NCBI GenBank assembly: GCA_023488565.1
Contig: JAMDDZ010000076.1
Location: 7,254-20,294, forward strand
Source: Bacillota bacterium
Lineage (GTDB): Bacteria > Bacillota > Sulfobacillia > Sulfobacillales > Sulfobacillaceae
Length of the DNA stretch: 13,041 bases
Direction: 5' to 3'
How positions within the stretch are numbered: position 1 is the stretch's first letter; each line of letters begins with the position of its first letter. The notes beneath the pieces are model-generated. The model ran no database searches and was not told the DNA's origin. It saw nothing but the letters and a program-made list of their open reading frames with translations. Shown piece by piece: positions 8,601-13,041 of the stretch. The position numbers and the translations under genes were made by a program.

Positions 8601-8894
8601 TTGGGGATTCCCGCAACCCCGGTATACAAACTGGGGGAGCGCCGGCCTCATCTTGTCGATTTAATTCGTCAAGGCCAGTTTAACCTGGTGATCAATACCA
8701 TTACGGTGGGTGGCGACCGAGAACGGGAAGGATTTCTGATACGCCGGGCAGCGGTCGAACGCGGGGTACTGTGTTTTACCTCCTTAGACACCGTGGCGGC
8801 TGCATTAGAAGCATTAAGGCAACGTTCGCGACAGGCATTTGGCGTGCATTCGTTGAACGAATGGCTTGCCGGCAGCAATGTTAAAACACATTAA
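5676..8894 (+). CDS. carB: Carbamoyl-phosphate synthase large subunit
   Basis: 1072 residues, the normal length. CarB makes carbamoyl phosphate from bicarbonate, ammonia delivered by CarA, and two ATP. Two homologous halves are visible. The first has VIGSGPIIIGQAAEFDYAG (12-30), SNPATIMTD (49-57), the ATP-grasp loop RPAYTLGGSGGG (169-180) and NPRVSRSSALASKATGYP (299-316). The second has GSGPIRIGQGIEFD (from 558), NNNPETVSTDF, RPSYVLGGRAMEI (from 707) and NPRASRTVPFIIKATGAP. A C-terminal MGS-like allosteric domain begins near 936 and includes YATTGT. The GTG at 5676 gives MPRDTRIKKVLVIGSGP, matching the family, with AAGGGGG (5662-5668) 7 nt upstream; the ATG at 5670 is only 1 nt from that site. 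It overlaps carA by 8 nt. Confidence 0.97.
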   Translation: MPRDTRIKKVLVIGSGPIIIGQAAEFDYAGTQACRALKEEGLEVVLVNSNPATIMTDLSVADIVYVEPLTVSFLAYILGKERPDGILATLGGQMGLNLTTELFKAGILTDLGIQVLGTSIATIEKAEDREAFRRLMLDLGHPIATSRTVTTLEEGLEFAAEVHYPLVLRPAYTLGGSGGGFVYDDADMQERLPHALALSPIGQVLVEESIAGFKEVEYEVIRDSAGNAITVCNMENFDPVGVHTGDSIVVAPSQTLTDKEYQMLRSASLDIVHNLGVEGGCNVQFALHPDGRYRVIEVNPRVSRSSALASKATGYPIARVVSKIAVGLTLPEIPNSVTGTTTAAFEPALDYVVAKIPRWPFDKFATADRHLGTQMKATGEVMAIDRTFTAALQKAVRSLEIKRFGLSGPKEAQASLDTIWDELKHPTDERLFYVAEALRRGITVEGIHDATQIDPWFLHQIDDIIQDENWLREHPEHWSQRLAELKANGFADRRIAELVGESERAVREERLRLGLLPQYKMVDTCAGEFPAATPYFYATYDQENEADPLPGPKVLVLGSGPIRIGQGIEFDAASVYALEALRELGYRAIMLNNNPETVSTDFNASDRLYFEPLTLEDVLNVIEREHPDGVMVQFGGQTAINLAEELDRLGVPILGTSVEGIRGAEDREQFDKILEEHGIMRPPGRTATTAVEAMAAAQDIGYPVLVRPSYVLGGRAMEIIDDAEGLADYLQRTQEMGPGQPLLIDRYMNGLELEVDAVSDGIRVVIPAIMEHVERAGIHSGDSVAALPPIRASRSVIDRVVSITEQLCRALAIRGLLNVQFVAVSDQVYVIEANPRASRTVPFIIKATGAPMVKMAIEAAVKGSLSSAYRLGLWPSPNHFAVKMPVFSFGKLNLVDAALGPEMKSTGEVMGIDQDFPSALYKALIAGGFRLPAGGKVLVTIADQDKTEALPYLEELARLGYRIYATTGTLALLSSLGIPATPVYKLGERRPHLVDLIRQGQFNLVINTITVGGDREREGFLIRRAAVERGVLCFTSLDTVAAALEALRQRSRQAFGVHSLNEWLAGSNVKTH

Positions 8895-8917
8895 CCACAG
8901 CACGGGGGTGAGGCAGT

Positions 8918-9691
8918 CTGTCAGAGTTAATTTTGGCACCAATAATAAAACGGAAAGTCCCCGCGCCGGATCATGTGGAATTGTGGGTGCATAGTCCTGC
9001 ATTAGCTGGGGCCACGCCCGGGCAATTTGCCCATGTGGTGACCCAAGGCATGCTGCGTCGGCCGATTTCTTTTTCCCGCCTTGACGTAGATACGGGAAAC
9101 GCAGCGATTCTGTTTCAGGTTGTAGGAACGGGCACCCGATGGCTAGCCAACCAAGAAGTGGGGACTGTGCTCGATATATTAGGACCTTTAGGCCGAGGCT
9201 TCCCGGTGCCCGATGCTCACCGCCCATGGTGCCTGGTGGGGGGTGGGGTGGGGATTCCCCCGTTATTGGCCGCAGCATCCCAATGGACTGGTGCAGCACA
9301 GACGAGGCCTGCCGCCATATTGGGAGCAAGGTCTGATTCGTTGGTTTTGCTAGAGGAAGAATTTCGCCAGCTAGGGCATGAGGTGTGGGTCACCACCGAT
9401 GATGGATCACGCGGAACAAGGGGGACTGTCATCGGGCCCTTAGCCCGCTGGCTTGCCAAAAATCCACAAGGGCAAGTGTATGCATGCGGCCCTACTGCAA
9501 TGTTAAGCGCGGTTGTTGCAATATCAGGTCAACGTGGCGATGTCTGGTTGGCGTTAGAGCAAAGAATGGGTTGTGGAGTCGGGGCGTGCTTGGCGTGCGT
9601 GGTGTTCGGGAACGGGCCTGAAGGGCCTGGGTATCGGCGGGTCTGCACCGACGGCCCGGTGTTTTCTCGAGAGGAGCTGATCTTCCCTTGA
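8918..9691 (+). CDS. pyrK: Dihydroorotate dehydrogenase B, electron-transfer subunit
   Basis: 257 residues from the proposed CTG start. PyrK is the FAD and [2Fe-2S] partner of PyrD and passes electrons from dihydroorotate to NAD+. RRPISFS (47-53) is the flavin site, GGGVGIPP (108-115) and CGPTAML (190-196) belong to the ferredoxin-reductase-like NAD domain, and the iron-sulfur cysteines are C219, C224, C227 and C243 (MGCGVGACLACVVF...RRVCTDGP). The usual start codon would be TTG at 8933, but it has no ribosome binding site. GGGGGTGA (8904-8911), nearly a full match to the anti-Shine-Dalgarno sequence, lies 6 nt before CTG 8918, and that start gives MSELILAPIIKRK, the family's N-terminal length. 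It overlaps pyrD by 4 nt. Function is firm; the CTG start is an inference. Confidence 0.95.
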   Translation: MSELILAPIIKRKVPAPDHVELWVHSPALAGATPGQFAHVVTQGMLRRPISFSRLDVDTGNAAILFQVVGTGTRWLANQEVGTVLDILGPLGRGFPVPDAHRPWCLVGGGVGIPPLLAAASQWTGAAQTRPAAILGARSDSLVLLEEEFRQLGHEVWVTTDDGSRGTRGTVIGPLARWLAKNPQGQVYACGPTAMLSAVVAISGQRGDVWLALEQRMGCGVGACLACVVFGNGPEGPGYRRVCTDGPVFSREELIFP

Positions 9692-10668
9692 ATTTGGCGG
9701 TGTCATTACCCCGCGGACTAGAACTCAAGAATCCCATCATAGCGGCCTCGGGTACGTTTGGATTTGGCCCGGAGTACGCTTCTTTGGTCGATATGTCCAT
9801 GTTAGGGGGGATTAGTGTGAAGGGGTTGTCTCCGGACCCCTGGCCAGGAAACCCGCCACCCCGGGTATGGGAAACCCCCATGGGCCTTTTGAATTCTATT
9901 GGATTGCAAAACCACGGCGTCGAAGTGTTTTGCCAGCAAGACCTGCCATTTTTGCGCGACATTGGCACCCGCATTATTGCCAACATTATCGGTCATACCG
10001 TTGATGAATACCGTCAAGTCGCGGCCCGGTTGAGTCGAGAGCCAGGGATTGATGCCTTGGAAGTGAATATTTCATGCCCTAACATCAAAGAAGGGGGAAT
10101 GAGCTTTGGACAAGATCCCGATCAGGCAGCACAGGTGATGGCTGCCGTGAGGTTGGAGACCGATTTGCCGGTAATGGTCAAAATTTCACCAAACACCACT
10201 TACCCGGTGGAAATTGCTGAAGCAGTGGAAAATTCTGGCGCTGACATGATTTCCGCCATTAACACACTGGTGGGAATGGCTATTGACGTCAAACATCGGA
10301 GGCCCGCTTTGGGGGGGATTACCGGGGGCTTATCCGGACCTGCGCTTAAACCAATTGCCTTGCGCATTGTGTACGAAGTAGCACAAGCGGTAAAAATTCC
10401 CATAGTAGGCATGGGAGGAATTAGTTCCGCCGTGGATGTGGTGGAATTTTTAATGGCCGGGGCATCCGCGGTAATGGTGGGAACCGTCACCTTTCAATAT
10501 CCACGACGGATGCAAGAAATCGTTGCAGAGTTGCCCGAGATTATTAAGGAGTTAGGATTTGACCGTCTGCAAGATGTAGTGGGATCGGCTCTTCCTGGGA
10601 AGAGCAATGCTGCTCATGTTATGGAGGAAGAATGCCAATTGCCTCGGCCTAATGGCCGGGTCTTGTGA
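9688..10668 (+). CDS. pyrD: Dihydroorotate dehydrogenase B, catalytic subunit (class 1B)
   Basis: 326 residues. An FMN TIM-barrel enzyme that oxidises dihydroorotate to orotate together with PyrK. It shows NPIIAASGTFGFGPEY (15-30), the FMN-contacting VKGLS (44-48), GLQNHG, the catalytic cysteine C130 in NISCPNIKEGG, VMVKISPN (162-169), INTLVGMAID (191-200), and the phosphate-binding GMGGI and GASAVMVGT. The TTG start overlaps the pyrK stop as TTGA; GAGGAG (9671-9676) is 11 nt upstream. The C-terminus runs about 25 residues past the end expected for the family (after DVVGSA), and its last residues, LPRPNGRVL, are encoded by a hairpin resembling the right end of the inserted element. The TGA stop is the last three bases of the GTGA after which the IscB-type element begins. 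Enzymatic residues look intact. Confidence 0.95.
   Translation: MNLAVSLPRGLELKNPIIAASGTFGFGPEYASLVDMSMLGGISVKGLSPDPWPGNPPPRVWETPMGLLNSIGLQNHGVEVFCQQDLPFLRDIGTRIIANIIGHTVDEYRQVAARLSREPGIDALEVNISCPNIKEGGMSFGQDPDQAAQVMAAVRLETDLPVMVKISPNTTYPVEIAEAVENSGADMISAINTLVGMAIDVKHRRPALGGITGGLSGPALKPIALRIVYEVAQAVKIPIVGMGGISSAVDVVEFLMAGASAVMVGTVTFQYPRRMQEIVAELPEIIKELGFDRLQDVVGSALPGKSNAAHVMEEECQLPRPNGRVL
10645..10658 (+). repeat. Hairpin in the pyrD 3' end resembling the element's right-end hairpin
   Basis: CGGCCTAATGGCCG is a 5-bp stem with a TAAT loop. It matches CGGCCTAAAGGCCG at 11185-11198 at 13 of 14 positions. It could be the left hairpin of the element (if the element starts inside pyrD), a leftover from an older insertion, or chance. 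Confidence 0.4.
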
Positions 10669-10911
10669 ACGCAGGTTGGGTTGACCAGGGGTAACCAACG
10701 CGTTACGTTTGCCACAGGTGGGTCAGACGCACCGGCGAATACTACCTCAGTTGACCGCTCTGCAAGTGGGAACCATGCTGCTGAACGGCAAGGCCCCGGA
10801 AGGCTCTTTCTGTCCCCAAAAGGGGAGAACTGGCGGTTGACACTTCTGGGGGGGAAATGGGGGGCAAGTCCCCGCGTTACCAGGACCGTAAGGGCGAAGC
10901 AGAGAGTCGTA
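10669..10911 (+). ncRNA. HEARO / omega RNA of the IscB element
   Basis: The call rests first on position: in IscB elements the guide RNA scaffold is encoded directly upstream of and running into iscB. The region carries no convincing protein but much pairing potential. GTTGG (10675-10679) pairs with CCAAC (10695-10699). GGTAAC (10690-10695) can pair long-range with GTTACC (10876-10881), which would enclose most of the RNA. GGTCA (10721-10725) pairs with TGACC (10752-10756). AAGTG+AACC (10764-10774) pairs with GGTT+CACTT (10835-10845) across a 2x2 internal loop. TCCCC-AAAA-GGGGA lies at 10813-10826 and GGGG-CAAGT-CCCC at 10861-10873. The guide of such an RNA is read from the left flank, here the last bases of pyrD. 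I could not compare it with the Rfam model. Confidence 0.65.
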
Positions 10912-11221
10912 TTGGTTCTCGACAAACACGAAAAACCGTTGATGCCGTGTTCGGAGAAACGGCATTACCGCGACGGGTAAGAAAGTCGGGAGTTACTTGG
11001 GCCGTGGAGCGATACGGAGCCGCGGATTCAACATCAAAACGGCCTCAGGACTGGTTCAAGGGATCCACTTCTGTGCCCTCGTTCAACGGCCGGATGGCTA
11101 TGGGTATTCGTGGACCAAAAAAGTTCTGAAAACGAAAGGAGAAGCGGGAAGGGGGCAGTCCGCGTCTGCCGCGCTATCCCTCCCCGGCCTAAAGGCCGAG
11201 GGTCCCCGCGCGAATGCATGA
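10912..11221 (+). pseudogene. iscB: iscB remnant: N-terminus joined to C-terminus, nuclease core deleted
   Basis: From TTG 10912 one frame reads LVLDKHEKPLMPCSEKR, the characteristic IscB N-terminus, and hits a TAA at 10978-10980. From about 10960, in the +1 frame relative to it, another stretch reads TATGKKVGSYLGRGAIRSRGFNIKTASGLVQGI, then ALVQRPDGYGYSW and SLPGLKAEG, and ends at TGA 11219-11221. This is the IscB C-terminal region, with its GKKxGxYxGR and LQRxDGYxY motifs. A full IscB has about 400-500 residues, so roughly 1 kb encoding the bridge helix, RuvC and HNH parts is missing, with the junction near 10957-10970, and the two pieces are out of frame. No working nuclease can be made. 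The downstream fragment's stop overlaps the pyrF start by ATGA, so translating it may help pyrF expression. Confidence 0.75.
11181..11202 (+). repeat. Right-end hairpin of the IS200/IS605-class element
   Basis: CGGCC-TAAA-GGCCG (11185-11198), extended after one C/A mismatch by CC/GG, forms the imperfect palindrome typical of the right end of these elements, where the Y1 transposase would bind as single-stranded DNA. The frame through it encodes SLPGLKAEG, and a second frame PPRPKGRGSP, both common at the ends of IscB/TnpB reading frames. It also contains GAGGG, the only purine-rich tract before pyrF, at 15 nt spacing. Confidence 0.65.
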
Positions 11222-11907
11222 ATAGACCCAAAATATGGATTGCCTTGGATGTGCCCACGCGTGACCAAGCGGAATCGTTGATGGCGAAATTTCCCGGCCA
11301 TCGGCAATTCAAAGTGGGACTGGAACTTTTTTCGGCTATTGGTCCAGAACCCGTCCAAGAGTGGATCCAACAAGGATGGGAAATTTTTTTAGACTTGAAG
11401 CTTCATGATATTCCTCATACCGTCTCCCGAGCCGTCAACCGCATTGAGGAAATGGGAGTATCCTTGACTACGGTCCATGCCTCAGGAGGCATGGCGATGA
11501 TGCAGAGTCTGTCACGGCGACAATTAGCCATCGTGGGAGTAACCCTGTTGACGAGTTTGGGGAACCAAGATATACACCAATTGGGTTTCACCGGGACAAG
11601 CCAAGACTTTGTCATAAATGCTGCTCAGATGTGCAAACAGGCACAATTGGACGGGGTAGTGGCGTCCCTATACGAAACCCGGCAGATCCGAGAACTGTGG
11701 TTCCAGTCCCGCATTGTGGTACCGGGAATCCGGTGGGGCGATGCGATCACCGGAGATGATCAGGAGCGCATTGCAACACCGGATCGGGCGGTTCTGGCGG
11801 GTGCCACCGATTTGGTGGTTGGCCGGGCCCTTATGCGTCGACCCGACACTGCCCAGGCCTATCAAGAACTCATGACGATGGTGGAGAGCGCGAATCAGGG
11901 GAAGTAA
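11218..11907 (+). CDS. pyrF: Orotidine 5'-phosphate decarboxylase
   Basis: 229 residues, normal for the family. A dimeric TIM-barrel enzyme that decarboxylates OMP to UMP, the last step of the pathway. The catalytic lysine and aspartates are present: IALDV (D11), FKVG (K32) and FLDLKLHDIP, giving the D59-x-K61-x-x-D64 array. GVTLLTS, VVPGIRWG and the phosphate-binding VVGRALMRRPD follow. The ATG at 11218 gives MNRPKIWIALDVPT, as expected; the frame stays open back to 10981 through the inserted element, but that extension is element sequence. No Shine-Dalgarno sequence is correctly spaced, unlike most other genes of the operon; the start shares ATGA with the end of the iscB remnant. The element therefore seems to have cut pyrF off from its original start region. 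The enzyme itself looks intact. Confidence 0.95.
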   Translation: MNRPKIWIALDVPTRDQAESLMAKFPGHRQFKVGLELFSAIGPEPVQEWIQQGWEIFLDLKLHDIPHTVSRAVNRIEEMGVSLTTVHASGGMAMMQSLSRRQLAIVGVTLLTSLGNQDIHQLGFTGTSQDFVINAAQMCKQAQLDGVVASLYETRQIRELWFQSRIVVPGIRWGDAITGDDQERIATPDRAVLAGATDLVVGRALMRRPDTAQAYQELMTMVESANQGK

Positions 11908-11954
11908 GTACTGTTTTAAAGCCAATAATGTGTCGCGACGGGGAGATGACAGCC

Positions 11955-12530
11955 ATGGCATGCGATGCCGCCGATTTAGCTAAGTGGGGCGCCTACTTGA
12001 AAGGACATTTTTTGTTAACCACCGGCCGCCATAGTGATCAATTTCTTTTATTGGCCCGGTTGACCGAGTATCCGTCTGCGGTTGCACCCTGGGCCGATCA
12101 GTTAGCAAGGCAATTGGAACCTTATCAGGCACTCACTGTAGTGGGTCCGGCCGTTGGAGGGATTATACCTGCCTTTGCCGTGGCTTCACGGTGGGTTGAC
12201 GGTCGCATTTTATTTGCTGAAAAAAATGACGATGGGACTATGCAATTTAAACGGGGATTTCGTCTGACTCCCGGAGAAAGGGTGGTTGTAGTAGAAGACG
12301 TGGTGACCACGGGAAGTTCCGTTGACAAAGTCATTGCCGCCGTGAACGCCGGTGGGGGGAAAGTGGTTGCAGTCGGGGCATTAGTAGACCGGGGGCAGGA
12401 AAAACCCCATTGGACCAAGTGGGGTTACGAAGCGGTATTTCGGTTTCCTTCGGGGTCTATGCCGTCCTGGGAGCCGGGCGAGTGTCCGCTATGTCAAGAG
12501 AACATCCCCTTGACACGGCCTAAAGCTTAA
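11955..12530 (+). CDS. pyrE: Orotate phosphoribosyltransferase
   Basis: 191 residues from this start. PyrE transfers orotate onto PRPP to give OMP. The PRPP-binding motif VVVVEDVVTTGSS is present in the middle of the protein, preceded by FAEKNDDGTMQFKRGF and the N-terminal GHFLLTTGRHSDQFL, which covers the orotate and PRPP contacts. The C-terminus CPLCQENIPLTRPKA, with a CPLC pair, is seen in the PyrE subgroup of many thermophilic Bacillota and archaea. The ATG at 11955 follows GGGGAG (11940-11945) at 9 nt; in-frame ATGs at 11928 and 11946 lack a usable site. It lies 47 nt after pyrF and is the last gene of the operon. Its stop codon overlaps that of the convergent minus-strand gene by 4 nt, and I see no terminator between them. 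Confidence 0.95.
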   Translation: MACDAADLAKWGAYLKGHFLLTTGRHSDQFLLLARLTEYPSAVAPWADQLARQLEPYQALTVVGPAVGGIIPAFAVASRWVDGRILFAEKNDDGTMQFKRGFRLTPGERVVVVEDVVTTGSSVDKVIAAVNAGGGKVVAVGALVDRGQEKPHWTKWGYEAVFRFPSGSMPSWEPGECPLCQENIPLTRPKA

Positions 12531-13041
12531 CGGGGACCGGAGTTGCCCTTAGCGGCTAGTTTCTCTTTTACCGCACCTAGCCTTCTCAGACGGTCCGGGT
12601 CTGGTGTAATGTACAAAGTTTTTTCTTGGCGGTACAAGACTTGCCCTGGCTCACCGTGAGGACGCTTACGAACAAACTTGCGCCGGGTATAGTCTACCGG
12701 AACCATGGAAGATTGTGAGGCCTGACTATAAAATACGGCAAGTTCAGCGGCGTCTAACAAGTCGTCTAGATTGGGGTGAGACTTTCCGCAGCCTAATATG
12801 ACGTGTGATCCCGGGGATTGTTTGACGTGAAACCACATGTCGTCGGGCCGTGCTTGACGAAACGTTAGATCCGCGTTTTCTCGTTGCGAACGGCCCACCC
12901 AAATAGAATAACCGCTTTGGGTCTGAAATCGGCGATAAGGGAGTACTTCCTCAACGGCAGGTTTGGTTCCAATTTTTTGCGTTATCTGCAATTGTTGGGT
13001 CAGCCATGCCTGGTCGACAACGGCATTGGTCAACATCTCCT
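12527..13041 (-). CDS. rqcH: RqcH/NFACT family protein, C-terminal part (runs off the right edge)
   Basis: About 170 residues of the C-terminal NFACT-R (DUF814) domain are visible: PYRRFQTQSGYSIWVGRSQRENADLTFRQARPDDMWFHVKQSPGSHVIL, then a helix with AAELAVFYSQASQSSMVPVDYTRRKFVRKRPHGEPGQVLY and TLYITPDPDR. In Bacillota this domain ends the ~570-residue RqcH protein (formerly called FbpA/fibronectin-binding), which binds stalled 50S-peptidyl-tRNA complexes and adds alanine tails in ribosome quality control. The frame has no stop before the right edge, and the ATG at 13036-13034 has AGGAG with no spacing, so I take it as internal and the gene as incomplete here. A free-standing NFACT-R protein is the alternative. 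It converges on pyrE with overlapping stop codons and has no functional link to it. Confidence 0.85.
   Translation of the reverse strand, partial: EMLTNAVVDQAWLTQQLQITQKIGTKPAVEEVLPYRRFQTQSGYSIWVGRSQRENADLTFRQARPDDMWFHVKQSPGSHVILGCGKSHPNLDDLLDAAELAVFYSQASQSSMVPVDYTRRKFVRKRPHGEPGQVLYRQEKTLYITPDPDRLRRLGAVKEKLAAKGNSGPR

Larger units (their letters stand above)
10669..11217 (+). mobile_element. Internally deleted IscB (IS200/IS605-class, ISC-type) element between pyrD and pyrF
   Basis: This 549-bp block separates pyrD from pyrF in an otherwise tightly packed operon. In order it holds a structured non-coding part (10669-10911), the first ~17 codons of iscB, the last ~80 codons of iscB in a different frame, and a right-end hairpin (11185-11198) of the kind that ends IS200/IS605 elements. 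There is no tnpA, and RuvC and HNH are absent, so it could move only if helped in trans. The proposed left boundary is right after GTGA (10665-10668); HEARO/IscB elements are, as I recall, reported to sit after ATGA or GTGA. The right boundary, before the pyrF ATG at 11218, is less certain by several bases. No target-site duplication is expected in this class. Confidence 0.72.

Noticed and set aside
10837..10865. TTGACA (10837-10842) as a promoter inside the element driving pyrF
   Set aside because: The bases at -10 spacing are G-rich (GGGGGC) with no TATAAT-like hexamer; TTGACA is also part of a proposed RNA stem.
10681..10905. Protein-coding reading of the frame upstream of the iscB N-terminus
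   Set aside because: Composition is unlike a protein, and the stretch fits the non-coding RNA position upstream of iscB; the open frame is probably incidental.
10614..10925. Minus-strand open frame of 103 codons across the pyrD end and the insertion
   Set aside because: Antisense to the pyrD 3' end and the structured RNA region; no recognisable domain or ribosome binding site.
11110..11217. N-terminal extension of PyrF from GTG 11110
   Set aside because: The extension is the right end of the element read in another frame; PyrF homology starts at the ATG 11218 and there is no ribosome binding site before 11110.

Overview
The window holds an almost complete de novo pyrimidine (UMP) biosynthesis operon on the plus strand, in the order pyrR-pyrB-pyrC-carA-carB-pyrK-pyrD-pyrF-pyrE. 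An MFS transporter lies upstream. The 3' end of a convergent NFACT/RqcH-type gene runs in from the right edge. The gene order, an RNA-binding PyrR with its binding loop in the leader, the PyrK/PyrD class 1B dihydroorotate dehydrogenase pair and frequent GTG/TTG starts all indicate Bacillota (Firmicutes). The moderately high GC suggests a Sulfobacillus- or Clostridia-like lineage rather than Bacillus, but that is only an impression.

Layout. 1-337: no recognisable gene; small hairpins, a likely promoter (241-270) and a perfect 12-bp dyad (293-332) that runs into the ribosome binding site of the MFS gene. 338-1600: MFS (DHA3-like) exporter. 1601-1811: pyr leader with a probable promoter, a PyrR-binding loop (core 1728-1741) and a terminator (1764-1796), i.e. 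a compact transcription attenuator. 1812-10668: pyrR to pyrD, tightly packed, with overlaps of 4-11 nt at most junctions; pyrK probably starts at a CTG. 10669-11217: a 549-bp insertion. 11218-12530: pyrF and pyrE. 12527-13041: minus-strand RqcH C-terminal part, whose stop codon overlaps that of pyrE.

The insertion between pyrD and pyrF is the unusual part. It reads as an internally deleted IscB element of the IS200/IS605 class: a structured RNA region in the position of a HEARO/omega RNA, then the first ~17 residues of IscB (LVLDKHEKPLMPCSEKR), then directly, in another frame, the last ~80 residues (GKKVGSYLGR...GFNIKTASGLVQGI...VQRPDGYGYSW), then the right-end hairpin. RuvC and HNH are gone and there is no transposase, so this looks like a miniature derivative that kept the RNA and both ends. 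The left junction follows GTGA, which contains the pyrD stop codon. At the right, the remnant IscB frame ends in an ATGA overlap with the pyrF start, which otherwise has no usable Shine-Dalgarno sequence.

Functionally, CarA/CarB make carbamoyl phosphate, PyrB and PyrC make dihydroorotate, PyrD/PyrK oxidise it to orotate, and PyrE and PyrF convert orotate to OMP and UMP. PyrR senses UMP/UTP against PRPP and sets readthrough into the whole operon through the leader attenuator.
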